From assembly GCA_944386485.1 (NCBI GenBank), contig CALXBG010000112.1, forward strand, positions 1 through 64,000: a stretch of 64,000 bases of DNA. Reading direction: 5' to 3'. Under the pieces are notes generated by a model. That model was not told the DNA's origin and ran no database searches. It saw only the letters and a list, made by a program, of their open reading frames with translations. Position numbers and translations under genes: made by a program. Shown here in pieces: positions 34,183-43,108 of the stretch. Positions within the stretch are counted from its first letter, which is position 1. Each line of letters begins with the position of its first letter. The stretch comes from an uncultured Pygmaiobacter sp. Its GTDB lineage: Bacteria; Bacillota; Clostridia; Oscillospirales; Ruminococcaceae.

Positions 34183-34791
34183 ATGAAACGTATGCTCACC
34201 CGAAAGAAACTCACACTTTTGAGTCTGGTGGTCGCCCTGGGAGTCGCGGTCTATCTGAACTGGGAGTACGCGAAGACCGGCGCATCTGCCTATGGTTTGA
34301 CGGTAGATGGTGAGGCACAGAGCACAGTACAAACCGCGGCTGAAGTTGAAGAGGTCTCGCTTAATGGAGAGGAGCAGCCGACCGCGGACAAAAACTATGG
34401 GGAAGCCCAGCTTGTTTCTCTCTCAAGCGAAGAGGTATCCAAGTATTTTGACGAAGCGCGGCTGAATCGAACCAAAACCAGAGACGAAGCGTTGGACACC
34501 CTGCAAAAATCTCTTAAAAATGCAAAACTTTCGGATACCGAGAAAAAGGAACTGACCGATCAGCTCTCCGCCGTCATCACCAGCATTGCCGCAGAAGGTG
34601 AAATCGAGAGCATGGTGAAGGCAAAAGGCTTTATTGACTGCGTGGCTTTTCTGGATGGGGATAAGGCCAACATCACGGTAAAGACTAAGAACGACGAATT
34701 GACCAAGAGCGAAGTCGCCCAGATCCGAGATATTGTGATGGAAAACTCTGAAATTTCCGCACAAAATATCACCATTGTGGAGGTCAAATAG
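34183..34791 (+). CDS. spoIIIAH: stage III sporulation protein AH (SpoIIIAH)
   Basis: 202 residues: an N-terminal membrane helix (about 9-27), a linker, and a YscJ/FliF-like ring domain (about 90-202) with GFIDCVAFLDGDKANITVKT and SEVAQIRDIVMENS. It faces the forespore and binds SpoIIQ across the septum; no spoIIQ is in this window. Last gene of the operon. Confidence 0.96.
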   Translation: MKRMLTRKKLTLLSLVVALGVAVYLNWEYAKTGASAYGLTVDGEAQSTVQTAAEVEEVSLNGEEQPTADKNYGEAQLVSLSSEEVSKYFDEARLNRTKTRDEALDTLQKSLKNAKLSDTEKKELTDQLSAVITSIAAEGEIESMVKAKGFIDCVAFLDGDKANITVKTKNDELTKSEVAQIRDIVMENSEISAQNITIVEVK

Positions 34792-34805
34792 CTGTTTTGG
34801 AATTG

Positions 34806-34834
34806 TTGCACCAAGCAGAAAATAATGGTATAAT
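34806..34834 (+). promoter_or_regulatory. promoter of the asp23-nusB region
   Basis: TTGCAC (34806-34811) and TATAAT (34829-34834) with a 17-base spacer, about 105 bases before asp23. The leader contains a small hairpin (GGACAAA/TTTGTCC, 34853-34870). Confidence 0.75.
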
Positions 34835-34939
34835 TGATTCATTCAGAACCGTGGACAAAACTTTGTCCCGTTCTTTTCAATCAAAGCAAAACCGGCAATC
34901 GGCGCTATGCCGCCGCGTCGGTGAGAAGGAGTGATTTTC

Positions 34940-35320
34940 ATGGAAGTGAAAAATTCCGATAACATTGGCGGCAGCCTTCAGATTTCCACCGACGTCATCG
35001 CAAAGATCGCCCGGCTCGCGGCGCTTGAGATTGAGGGAGTCAAATCGGTATCCTGCGGCAATTCTCCGGTCAAAGGATTTTTCGCTAAGGTCAATATTCA
35101 TAAGCCGGTAGAAGTGGAGCTGACCGATGAAGTGGCCCAGATTACGGTCAATGTTATGATGCGATACGGATACCGCATCCCCTCGGTCTGCGAAGCATTG
35201 CAGAAGAGCGTGAAGGCCTCGGTTCAAAATATGACCGGCATCACCGTTTCCAAGGTGAATGTGGTAGTTACTGGGGTTGCGATGACCTCTGCGATTGAAG
35301 AGGAAAAATCGGAACAATAA
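34940..35320 (+). CDS. Asp23/Gls24 family envelope stress response protein
   Basis: 126 residues from the ATG at 34940, which follows AAGGAG; an upstream GTG lies on top of that site. The fold is the Asp23/Gls24 domain: ISTDVIAKIARLAALEIEGVKSV near the N terminus, AQITVNVMMRYGYRIPSVCEALQ in the middle and the closing MTGITVSKVNVVVTGV. In Firmicutes a copy commonly precedes nusB, as here. These proteins are linked to envelope stress and to membrane-associated complexes; a specific role is unknown. Confidence 0.93.
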   Translation: MEVKNSDNIGGSLQISTDVIAKIARLAALEIEGVKSVSCGNSPVKGFFAKVNIHKPVEVELTDEVAQITVNVMMRYGYRIPSVCEALQKSVKASVQNMTGITVSKVNVVVTGVAMTSAIEEEKSEQ

Positions 35321-35325
35321 AATCA

Positions 35326-35411
35326 AATGGCCTTTTGGCCGTTTTGCGACCCGGTCCGTTTTTCAGCGGTCCGGGTCACCGCGTTTTCTGCTTCCCGTTT
35401 TTGGGAAGCAA
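35326..35411 (+). other. three tandem hairpins between asp23 and nusB
   Basis: GGCC/GGCC with a TTTT loop and trailing GTTTTG (35330-35345, terminator-like), GACCCGG/CCGGGTC with a long loop (35347-35378), and GCTTCCC/GGGAAGC with a GTTTTT loop (35391-35410). They could attenuate or process the transcript between the two genes. Confidence 0.6.
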
Positions 35412-35434
35412 AGTCTGTATAAAAGGGGTATTTC

Positions 35435-35866
35435 ATGAAACGACGCACGGCCCGTGAAAATGCATTTATTGCGGCTTTTGAAGAATCTTTCCGGCCAGGG
35501 AGCATGCTTGAGATCATTGACTATTCCAGACAACTGGAAGAGCAGGCGGTGGACTCCTTCGGTGAAGAACTGCTGACCAATCTTGTCCTGCACCGCAAGG
35601 AGGCAGACGAGATGATTGAGCCCAATCTCAAAAACTGGAAGCTAAACCGGTTGCCGCGGGTGAGCAGGATTGCGCTGGAACTGGCGGTGACCGAGATGTT
35701 TTTCGGTTCCAAGGAAGATATGGACAGCGTTATCATCAATGAGACGGTAGAACTGGTCAAAAAGTTCGGCGGTGAGGAGGATTACCAGTTTGTCAATGGG
35801 GTCCTTGGCACCCTTTCGCGTTCCCGCACCCCCGAACAGGAGCAGAACCCGGAGGCAGAGAGCTGA
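35435..35866 (+). CDS. nusB: transcription antitermination factor NusB
   Basis: 143 residues, all-helical. Motifs: KRRTARENAFIAAFEESF at the N terminus, WKLNRLPRVSRIALELAVTEMFFG (about 70-93) and NETVELVKKFGGEEDYQFVNGVLG near the C terminus. It joins NusE in the rRNA antitermination complex. Its stop overlaps the next gene's ATG by 1 base (TGATG). Confidence 0.96.
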   Translation: MKRRTARENAFIAAFEESFRPGSMLEIIDYSRQLEEQAVDSFGEELLTNLVLHRKEADEMIEPNLKNWKLNRLPRVSRIALELAVTEMFFGSKEDMDSVIINETVELVKKFGGEEDYQFVNGVLGTLSRSRTPEQEQNPEAES

Positions 35867-36801
35867 TGTACAGCCTCGGGATTGACACCAGTAACTATGC
35901 AACCTCTCTGGCAGTTTATGATACAGAAGGCCAAACCTCGCCGGTGATGCTCAAACGCTTTTTACCGGTGCGTGCCGGCGCGCTCGGGCTGCGACAGAGT
36001 GACGCCGTATTTCACCATACCGCCGCGTTGCCCGAATTATTTGAAGAATTGAAGAAAAAGACCAATCTCAAAGAGCTTTCTGCCGTTGGCGTGTCGGTCA
36101 AGCCGCGCCCGGTGGAGGGCTCTTATATGCCTTGTTTTCTGGTTGGTCGTGCCGCAGCCTGTGCCATCGGCGCAGCAGCGGGGATTCCTGTGATTGAGAC
36201 GAGCCACCAGCAAGGGCATATTGCCGCTGCGCTGTATGCCGCCGGCGGAGATCTGTACGATAGGCAGGCGCTGGTTTTTCATATTTCCGGCGGGACAACC
36301 GAATTGCTTTTGGTCGATCATCTGAAGGTGCTGTCTACCGTAGGACAATCAACGGATCTGTATGCCGGCCAGGCGGTGGATCGGCTTGGGGTCCGGCTTG
36401 GCTTTTCCTTTCCGGCCGGTGCCGAACTGAGCGCTCTGGCCGCACGGTGCGCCGAGACGCCGAACCCTAAGGTGAGCGTTAAAGGGGCAAACTGTAGCTT
36501 GTCTGGTCTGCAGAATCAATGCGAACATCTGCTCGACGAGGGCAGGGCGCCGGAATACGTTGCGAAATACTGTCTGCTCGCTGTCGGAAAAACGGTACTG
36601 CGGATGCTCGCAGCTGCGCGAGAACAGTATCCGGGAATTCCCTGTGTTTGTGCTGGCGGTGTGATGAGCAGCGAGATCATTCGCAATCAGGTCACCAGCC
36701 AGATGCCGGATGTCCGATTTGTACCAGGGGCATTTTCTTCAGATAATGCGATTGGCACCGCGATCATTGCGTCGCGGGAGATGGAGGCGAAACATGGCTA
36801 A
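35866..36801 (+). CDS. TsaD/Kae1/Gcp-like protein (second-type paralogue)
   Basis: 311 residues of the Kae1/TsaD ASKHA family: LGIDTSNYATSL at the N terminus, a metal-site H-x3-H (HQQGH, about 107-111), HISGGTTELLL and the C-terminal SSDNAIGTAII motif. The genuine TsaD normally carries HLEGH and a CTDNAA-like ending, and partners with TsaB/TsaE, absent here. This nusB-xseA-linked version is common in Clostridia and is shorter. It might make t6A or be a specialised paralogue; function is inference. It overlaps nusB by 1 base and xseA by 8. Confidence 0.85.
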   Translation: MYSLGIDTSNYATSLAVYDTEGQTSPVMLKRFLPVRAGALGLRQSDAVFHHTAALPELFEELKKKTNLKELSAVGVSVKPRPVEGSYMPCFLVGRAAACAIGAAAGIPVIETSHQQGHIAAALYAAGGDLYDRQALVFHISGGTTELLLVDHLKVLSTVGQSTDLYAGQAVDRLGVRLGFSFPAGAELSALAARCAETPNPKVSVKGANCSLSGLQNQCEHLLDEGRAPEYVAKYCLLAVGKTVLRMLAAAREQYPGIPCVCAGGVMSSEIIRNQVTSQMPDVRFVPGAFSSDNAIGTAIIASREMEAKHG

Positions 36802-38023
36802 TGTTATCACGGTCACCGCGCTCAACCGGTATGTCAAATCCCTGCTTGAGAGCGACGCCGTTCTCACGGATCTCGCAATTCGCGGCGAGATTCAAAACTT
36901 TATCCATCATCGCAGCGGCCACTTCTACTTTTCCCTCAAGGATGAGAATTGTTCCGTTAAGGCGGTAATGTTCCGCAGCAACGCCAGCCGGCTGAGCTTT
37001 GAACCTGAAAATGGGATGCGGGTGGTTGTCCGATGCCGCATCAGCCTGTATGAGCGGGACGGCGCGTTTCAAATTTATGTGGATGAACTTTTTCCAGACG
37101 GTATCGGTGCGGCACAGATGGCCTTTGAACAGCTGAAAGCCAAGCTGGAAAAAGAGGGCCTTTTTTCGGCTGCTGCCAAGAAGAAGCTGCCCAGCTTTCC
37201 GCAATGGATCGGTCTTGTGACCTCCAAGAGTGGTGCGGCGCTGCACGACATTCTTTCGGTGGCTTCTCGTCGCTGGCCGAACGCGCAATTTCTCCTTGCC
37301 CATGCGGGTGTACAGGGGAGAGAGGCGGAGGATGAACTGGTTCGCGCCCTGCATCTGCTCGAGTTGGATGGCCGGTCAGACGTGATCATTATCGCCCGCG
37401 GTGGAGGCTCGCGCGAGGATCTCTGGGTTTTTAACGGAGAGACGCTAGCACGTGCCGTCTACGCCTGTAAGATCCCCGTCGTCAGCGCGGTCGGTCATGA
37501 GATTGACTACACCATCCTTGACTTTGTCGCCGACCTGCGGGCGGCAACACCGACGGCAGCCGCCGAACTTGTGTTGCCCGACCGGCAGGCACTTAGTGTA
37601 CAGCTCGACGAAATTTGCGAAAAAATCCGTGTTGCGTTGTTGCGCCGGCGCAAGATGTGGTATACTGAATATAATGAATTATTATGCCATCCTGCCTTTT
37701 CCCGTGTTCGTCGGAACTTAGAGGGAAAACAGAGGGAACTCGCGCTGACAGGGGATCGGTTATCTGATCAGGCGCATCGTTTGCTCCACGCCCGTCAAGA
37801 CGCGCTTGCACAAGCGGCGGCGTTGTTGGATTCATTGAGCCCGTATAAAACGCTCTCCCGCGGTTACTGTATCGCGCGCCAAGGAAAGAAAACCATACGC
37901 AGCGGCGAGGAGCTGACGGCAGGCGACCAGTTAGAGCTGCTATTTTTGGATGCGCGGGCGATATGTCGGGTCGAGGAGCTGAAAAAGAGGAGATTTTCCG
38001 ATGAAGAAAAAACAGAATTTTGA
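36794..38023 (+). CDS. xseA: exodeoxyribonuclease VII large subunit
   Basis: 409 residues from the ATG at 36794 (GGAGATGGAGG upstream); the longer frame is inside the previous gene. N-terminal OB domain (VTALNRYVKSLLESD, IHHRSGHFYFSLKDE, then YQIYVDELFPDGIG-like), catalytic domain with IGLVTSKSGAALHDIL, VIIIARGGGSREDLWVFN and PVVSAVGHEIDYTILDFVADLRAATPTAAAE, and a C-terminal helix. It degrades single-stranded DNA into oligonucleotides with XseB. Overlaps the previous and next genes, so co-translated. Confidence 0.96.
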   Translation: MANVITVTALNRYVKSLLESDAVLTDLAIRGEIQNFIHHRSGHFYFSLKDENCSVKAVMFRSNASRLSFEPENGMRVVVRCRISLYERDGAFQIYVDELFPDGIGAAQMAFEQLKAKLEKEGLFSAAAKKKLPSFPQWIGLVTSKSGAALHDILSVASRRWPNAQFLLAHAGVQGREAEDELVRALHLLELDGRSDVIIIARGGGSREDLWVFNGETLARAVYACKIPVVSAVGHEIDYTILDFVADLRAATPTAAAELVLPDRQALSVQLDEICEKIRVALLRRRKMWYTEYNELLCHPAFSRVRRNLEGKQRELALTGDRLSDQAHRLLHARQDALAQAAALLDSLSPYKTLSRGYCIARQGKKTIRSGEELTAGDQLELLFLDARAICRVEELKKRRFSDEEKTEF

Positions 38024-38225
38024 GGAAATGCTCGCTGAACTGAACGCGATTGTGGACAAGCTATCTGACGAGGAAACGCCGCTGGAGGACTCGCTGAATC
38101 TTTATGCACAGGCGGCGGAGAAGATCGCTGCCTGCCGCACCGTACTTGCAAATGCGGAGTTGCGGATCGAGGAGATTGAACAGACGATGGCACAAAATGC
38201 GGAAGGCGGTCAGAATGAAGAATAA
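38001..38225 (+). CDS. xseB: exodeoxyribonuclease VII small subunit
   Basis: 74 residues: NFEEMLAELNAIVDKLSDEETPLEDSLNLYAQA is the family core, forming the helical partner of XseA. It overlaps the end of xseA by 23 bases and the start of ispA by 11, so all three are co-translated. The length is standard. Confidence 0.95.
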   Translation: MKKKQNFEEMLAELNAIVDKLSDEETPLEDSLNLYAQAAEKIAACRTVLANAELRIEEIEQTMAQNAEGGQNEE

Positions 38226-39102
38226 CTATAACAAAACCTATGAGTCCTATGTAAAAAGATTGGAAGAACGGCTCGAAGTGGAGTGCAAGCTGCGCTTTGC
38301 AGCCAATTCTTCGGTCGGTAAGGCCGCCCATTACAGTCTGATGGCTGGAGGAAAACGGGTTCGCGGCGTTCTGGTACTTGCCTTTTGCGACCTTCTGGGG
38401 GGCAATTCTGAAGCAGCCGAAGGTTTTGGCGCAGCAATCGAGATGCTGCACTGTTATTCGTTAATCCATGACGATCTGCCCTGTATGGATAATGCAGATA
38501 CCCGGCGCGGCAAGCCCTCCTGTCACAAAAAGTTCTCCGAGGCAACCGCCCTGCTCGCCGGAGACGCATTGCTAACCGCGGCATTTGAGGTTTTGGCATG
38601 CAGCGCGATATCGGCCGATCAGCAGGCAGAAGCCTGCCGCTGTCTTGCCTGTGCCGCAGGCGGTCGAGGAATGGTCTATGGGCAGGAATTGGATCTCGCC
38701 TTTGAGCACAAGCAGCCGACGGAAGAGGATCTGGTTCGGATCCACAACCACAAGACTGGCGATTTAATCCATGCAGCCGGCCTCCTTGGGGTCAATTCGG
38801 CTGTACACACCCCGAAGGATCTGGCCGAAGCCTCAGCCTATACCCGGGCAATCGGGCTGGTCTTTCAGATCGTCGATGACGTTCTCGACTGCACCGCCTC
38901 CCAAGAGGAACTTGGAAAACCCACCGGCAGCGATGCGGCTGCCGGCAAACTGACCTTTGCAACGATCCACGGTGTTGATGCGGCGATGGAGCGCGCCGAG
39001 CGCTTAACTGAAGAAGCCTGTCAGCGGTTGAGTTTGGCCTATGGCGAAAAGGCGGATTTTCTTGTAACCTTCGCGCGCTCGCTTGTTGTCCGAAAAAAAT
39101 AA
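38215..39102 (+). CDS. ispA: polyprenyl (farnesyl/geranyl) diphosphate synthase
   Basis: 295 residues from the ATG at 38215, within the end of xseB (GGAAGGCGG upstream). The chain-length aspartate motif is HDDLPCMDNADTRRG (about 84-98) and the second is FQIVDDVLD (about 220-228); GGKRVRG and the KT of HNHKTGDLI are also present. It condenses IPP with DMAPP/GPP, likely to farnesyl diphosphate for undecaprenyl phosphate. Placed between xseAB and dxs, as in most Firmicutes. Confidence 0.95.
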   Translation: MKNNYNKTYESYVKRLEERLEVECKLRFAANSSVGKAAHYSLMAGGKRVRGVLVLAFCDLLGGNSEAAEGFGAAIEMLHCYSLIHDDLPCMDNADTRRGKPSCHKKFSEATALLAGDALLTAAFEVLACSAISADQQAEACRCLACAAGGRGMVYGQELDLAFEHKQPTEEDLVRIHNHKTGDLIHAAGLLGVNSAVHTPKDLAEASAYTRAIGLVFQIVDDVLDCTASQEELGKPTGSDAAAGKLTFATIHGVDAAMERAERLTEEACQRLSLAYGEKADFLVTFARSLVVRKK

Positions 39103-39117
39103 CGGAGGGGAGCTTTT

Positions 39118-39591
39118 ATGGAAAGAGCAATGTCCTTTCTGAATGGAAACTACCTGCTCTTCGTTGCTCTGATTTCCTGGCTCGCCGCGCAGGTTTGCAA
39201 AACCATTCTTGATTTTATTCTCACCGGCAGTTTGGACCTTGAGCGGATGTTTGGGGCGGGTGGAATGCCCAGCGCGCACTCTGCGCTGGTCTGTTCGCTG
39301 ACCATCGCCTGTGCGCGAAAGTTTGGCGTTTCTTCGCCATTTTTTGCCTTTGCCTTTGTTCTCGCCGCGATCGTGATGTACGACGCGATGGGGGTACGGC
39401 GCGCAGCGGGGGAGCAGGCCAAGGTTCTCAATCGCATTGTAGACGATTGGATGAGCGATGAAGAGGACGAGGAGAACGCGTTGCGGCAGAATGGCAAACG
39501 ACTGAAAGAAAAGGTGGGACATACGCCGCTTGAGGTGCTGAGCGGAGCGTTGCTCGGCATCCTCTTGGCAATGATTTTTCCCGTTACATGA
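39118..39591 (+). CDS. divergent PAP2 family membrane protein
   Basis: 157 residues with four hydrophobic helices. It matches the DUF212/divergent PAP2 family (YuiD-like) through GGMPSAHSALVCSL (about 43-56) and the IVMYDAMGVRRAAGEQAKVLN block, and the closing GHTPLEVLSGALLGI. These may be lipid phosphatases, possibly acting on undecaprenyl or isoprenoid diphosphates, consistent with neighbours ispA and dxs, but activity has not been established for the family. Ribosome binding site CGGAGGGGAG. Confidence 0.9.
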   Translation: MERAMSFLNGNYLLFVALISWLAAQVCKTILDFILTGSLDLERMFGAGGMPSAHSALVCSLTIACARKFGVSSPFFAFAFVLAAIVMYDAMGVRRAAGEQAKVLNRIVDDWMSDEEDEENALRQNGKRLKEKVGHTPLEVLSGALLGILLAMIFPVT

Positions 39592-39606
39592 TAGGAGCTG
39601 AAGGAC

Positions 39607-41481
39607 GTGCAGACAATTCTGAACAGGGTTCTTTCCGGTCAGATCCGGCTCAAGGACCTTCCGGTGCAGCAGCTTGAGCCGCTGTGCGCCGAGATCCGGG
39701 ATTTTTTGATCTGCCATGTTGCAAAAACAGGAGGGCATTTATCCTCCAATCTCGGTACAGTTGAGTTGACCGTCGCGTTGCACCGGGTGTTTCAGACCCC
39801 GACCGACGCCTTTGTTTTTGATGTGGGACATCAGTGCTATACCCACAAAATTTTGACCGGCCGTGCCAATCGATTCGATACCCTCCGGCAGGAAGGGGGA
39901 CTCTCCGGTTTTCCCAACCGTTCCGAGAGCAAACATGATGCCTTTATTGCCGGTCACGGCAATACCGCTTTATCTGCTGCAATCGGTATTGCCCGGGCAA
40001 AGAAGCTCAAGGGCGAAGCCGGAAAGGTAATCGCGATTATCGGCGACGGCGCATTTACCGGCGGCATGGTCTATGAGGGAATGAATAATATTGATACGCT
40101 TGACAACCTGATCGTCATCCTAAATGACAATAAAATGTCGATTTCCAAAAATGTCGGTTCGGTTGCCCGGTATCTCACCATATTACGCACCAGCGCTTCC
40201 TATCACAACGCTAAACAGCGTACGGAACTCTTTCTGGACAAAACTCCATTTATCGGCCGCTATATCAAAGATGCATTGAGTTATTCCAAGTCGGTATTGC
40301 GGCGCACCATCTACAACTCGACCTTTTTTGAGGAAATGGGCTTTTCTTATTTGGGGCCGCTGGACGGACACGATCTGGAAAGCTTGATTGCCGCTTTTTC
40401 TAGTGTTGGCGAGTACGATGGGCCGCTTTTTATTCATGTTGAGACTGTGAAGGGAAAAGGCTTTATCCCTGCGGAAAAGAATCCAGGAGCTTTTCACGGT
40501 GTCGGTACCTTTGATACCAATAAACTTCCCGACCCGGATGAGCCGATGAGCGATTCCTTTTCCGAGGTTATGGGAAAAACCCTTGCTGAATTTGCACGGC
40601 AAGACCGCCGGATCTGTGCCATCACAGCTGCAATGAAGTATGCGACCGGCCTGCATCACTTTGCCAAACAATACCGCAGCCGCTTTTTTGATGTTGGGAT
40701 GGCCGAGCAGCATGCGGTGACCTTTTCCGCAGGTCTGGCGGTGGAGGGGCTGCGTCCGGTGGTCGCACTCTACTCGACCTTCTTTCAGCGCAGCTATGAC
40801 CAGTTTATCCACGACGTTAATCTCCAACGAGCCGATGTTCTCTTTGCGATTGACCGCGCCGGACTGGTTCCGGGGGATGGTGAAACCCACCAGGGTATCT
40901 ATGATGTCGCTTTTTTGAGCCAGTTTGACCAGATGCAGCTTTATGCACCTTGCAACTATGCCGAGTTGCGGTATTGGATGCTGCAGCTGCTGGCTCGCGA
41001 TTCTGTCGGTCCACGGGCGATCCGGTATCCAAGAGGTGCGGAAAGTGCCGCTCTGCACGACCTGTCCTGTACCGGCGCGCCGTTTGATCTGTTCCGCGCT
41101 GTCTCTGCCGCTCGGATTGCGCTGGTAGTCTACGGCGCGCTTACCGAAGAGGCGCTTACCGCACAACAACTGCTCAAACAACAGGGAATTGCAGTCGACC
41201 TGTATAAAGTCACTCGTCTCCATCCGCTGCCGGATGGGTTATTATCGAACCTTCAGGGATACGAGAAGGTTTTTTCCTTTGAAGACGCGGTCGCCGCAAG
41301 TTCTTTTTGTGCTCATCTCGGGCTGGCACTTCAGCAGACCGATTTCAAGGGAATCTACCGTTTCAAGGGTCTTCCCACAAATTGTATCGATCACGCATCT
41401 GTCCCGCAGCTGAGAAAGCAGCATGGGCTGGATGCCGTAAGCATTGCAAACTGGATAAAGGATGATGAAACTCTTGGGTAA
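39607..41481 (+). CDS. dxs: 1-deoxy-D-xylulose-5-phosphate synthase
   Basis: 624 residues with a GTG start (AGGAGCTGAAGGA upstream). First enzyme of the MEP isoprenoid pathway, joining pyruvate and glyceraldehyde-3-phosphate with TPP. Motifs: SSNLGTVELTVALH, GHQCYTHKILTGR, GDGAFTGGMVYEGMNN (TPP), DGHDLESLIAAF, and the transketolase-C part with DIRYPRG-like AIRYPRGAES. The 3' end overlaps tlyA by 20 bases. With ispA it puts the two ends of isoprenoid supply in one cluster. Confidence 0.97.
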   Translation: MQTILNRVLSGQIRLKDLPVQQLEPLCAEIRDFLICHVAKTGGHLSSNLGTVELTVALHRVFQTPTDAFVFDVGHQCYTHKILTGRANRFDTLRQEGGLSGFPNRSESKHDAFIAGHGNTALSAAIGIARAKKLKGEAGKVIAIIGDGAFTGGMVYEGMNNIDTLDNLIVILNDNKMSISKNVGSVARYLTILRTSASYHNAKQRTELFLDKTPFIGRYIKDALSYSKSVLRRTIYNSTFFEEMGFSYLGPLDGHDLESLIAAFSSVGEYDGPLFIHVETVKGKGFIPAEKNPGAFHGVGTFDTNKLPDPDEPMSDSFSEVMGKTLAEFARQDRRICAITAAMKYATGLHHFAKQYRSRFFDVGMAEQHAVTFSAGLAVEGLRPVVALYSTFFQRSYDQFIHDVNLQRADVLFAIDRAGLVPGDGETHQGIYDVAFLSQFDQMQLYAPCNYAELRYWMLQLLARDSVGPRAIRYPRGAESAALHDLSCTGAPFDLFRAVSAARIALVVYGALTEEALTAQQLLKQQGIAVDLYKVTRLHPLPDGLLSNLQGYEKVFSFEDAVAASSFCAHLGLALQQTDFKGIYRFKGLPTNCIDHASVPQLRKQHGLDAVSIANWIKDDETLG

Positions 41482-42280
41482 ACGATTGGATCTCTATCTC
41501 ACCGAACAGGGAATGGTGCAGAGCCGAGAGCGGGCAAAAGCTTTGATTATGGAAGGCCTTGTCTACATCAATGGGGAAAAGGCCGACAAGGCCGGTATCA
41601 ATGTTCCCGAGGGGGCCCAGGTTGAACTGCGGGGCAATGATCTGAAGTATGTCAGCCGGGGCGGTCTCAAGCTGGAAAAGGCGTTCGCCGCTTTTCCGCT
41701 CTCGCTTGAGGGAAAAATCTGTATGGACATTGGCGCTTCAACCGGTGGATTCACCGACTGCATGCTCCAAAACGGCGCGGTTAAAGTTTACTGCGTAGAC
41801 GTCGGATACGGCCAGTTGGCCTGGAAGCTGCGGTGTGATGAGCGGGTAGTCAATCTCGAACGCACCAATGTTCGGTATCTCACCGCCGAGCAGGTACCTG
41901 ATCCGATTGAATTTTTTAGTGTTGACGTTTCCTTTATCTCCCTTAAGCACATTTTTCCTGTCGCAGCACAGCTTACCTCTGACGATGCTGCCGGGGTCTG
42001 TCTCGTCAAGCCTCAGTTTGAAGCGGGCAGGGAAAAGGTCGGCAAGAAAGGGGTAGTCCGGGAACCCGAAACACATCGTGAGGTCATCCACAACGCGATT
42101 GATTATGCGCTGCAGTCCGGCTTTTCTCCCGCGGCACTTTCCTTTTCTCCTATCAAGGGGCCGGAGGGGAATATCGAATTTTTGCTCTATGTCACTAAAC
42201 AACCGCAGCCGCAGGTTACCGAAGAGCGGATCCAAGAGGTGGTGGAGCAAGCACATCTCGCACTTTCAGGGGGAAAGTAA
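41462..42280 (+). CDS. tlyA: TlyA family rRNA (cytidine-2'-O)-methyltransferase / hemolysin-like
   Basis: 272 residues: S4 RNA-binding domain (about 5-65, KRLDLYLTEQGMVQSRERAKALIMEGLVYING) and an FtsJ-like SAM domain with KICMDIGASTGGFTDCMLQNGA (about 83-104) and a DVSFISL catalytic region. In mycobacteria the homologue methylates 16S C1409 and 23S C1920. Starts inside dxs and abuts nadK (TAAATG), matching the Clostridium order. Confidence 0.95.
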   Translation: MMKLLGKRLDLYLTEQGMVQSRERAKALIMEGLVYINGEKADKAGINVPEGAQVELRGNDLKYVSRGGLKLEKAFAAFPLSLEGKICMDIGASTGGFTDCMLQNGAVKVYCVDVGYGQLAWKLRCDERVVNLERTNVRYLTAEQVPDPIEFFSVDVSFISLKHIFPVAAQLTSDDAAGVCLVKPQFEAGREKVGKKGVVREPETHREVIHNAIDYALQSGFSPAALSFSPIKGPEGNIEFLLYVTKQPQPQVTEERIQEVVEQAHLALSGGK

Positions 42281-43102
42281 ATGAAGATTCTGCTTGTTGT
42301 CAATACCTCTAAAGAAGAAGCCTGTCGCTGTGCGGATCGCGCCAATCAGGTTCTTTCTCAAAGCGGTGCCATCTGCATTCGATGTGCAGCCGATACATTA
42401 GCCCATCAAGTTGCCGCCATACAGGACTGTGATATCGTTGTAACCGTCGGCGGAGACGGAACCCTGCTGCATGCTGCGGCCTGGGCCGCGCGGTGGGACA
42501 AACCGGTTCTCGGCGTCAATGTCGGTCGGGTTGGTTTTCTTGCCACCGTAGAGGAAACTGAACTTGAACAGCTTGCACGGCTTGCAAAGGGTTCGTATGT
42601 GCTGGATCGACGACTGATGTTGCACGCCCAGATCTCGGGAGAACACGCCTATCAAAACGATGCGTTAAATGATGTTGTGATCTCAAAGGGAATTGGTGCC
42701 AATACAATCCGGTTCGAGGTTTACTGCGACGACATTCTGGTCAACAGCTATCGTGGCGACGGTGTTATTCTTGCTACCCCCACCGGATCTACCGCTTATT
42801 CCTTGTCTGCCGGCGGACCGATTCTCGATGCAGAAATCCGTGGAATTTTAGTCACGCCAATCTGCGCGCATAGCCTGAATACACCGCCAATGGTTTTTTC
42901 AGCGGATCGAAATATCCGAATTGTAACTTCGGAATACGGCACAGTTGGGGGTGCTTATCTCTCCGCTGACGGCCGGGATTCGATCGCGTTAAGCCCGAAG
43001 GATGAGATTCAGATTGGCGTTTCAACAAAAAGTCTTTCTCTGGTCAGCTTTTGCAGGGCAGACCAATTCCAGGCTATCGATAAAAAACTGAAGGGGAGAT
43101 GA
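42281..43102 (+). CDS. nadK: NAD kinase
   Basis: 273 residues. Motifs: VTVGGDGTLLHAAAW (about 46-60), NDALNDVV-type loop QNDALNDVVIS and ATPTGSTAYSLSAGGPIL. It phosphorylates NAD to NADP with ATP. The ATG follows directly on the tlyA stop, with a GGGGGAAAG site in the end of tlyA. Followed 6 bases later by argR. Confidence 0.96.
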   Translation: MKILLVVNTSKEEACRCADRANQVLSQSGAICIRCAADTLAHQVAAIQDCDIVVTVGGDGTLLHAAAWAARWDKPVLGVNVGRVGFLATVEETELEQLARLAKGSYVLDRRLMLHAQISGEHAYQNDALNDVVISKGIGANTIRFEVYCDDILVNSYRGDGVILATPTGSTAYSLSAGGPILDAEIRGILVTPICAHSLNTPPMVFSADRNIRIVTSEYGTVGGAYLSADGRDSIALSPKDEIQIGVSTKSLSLVSFCRADQFQAIDKKLKGR

Positions 43103-43108
43103 TCTGCC

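Noticed and set aside
40183..41223. 346-residue minus-strand frame antisense to dxs
   Set aside because: Shadow frame of a clear Dxs coding sequence.
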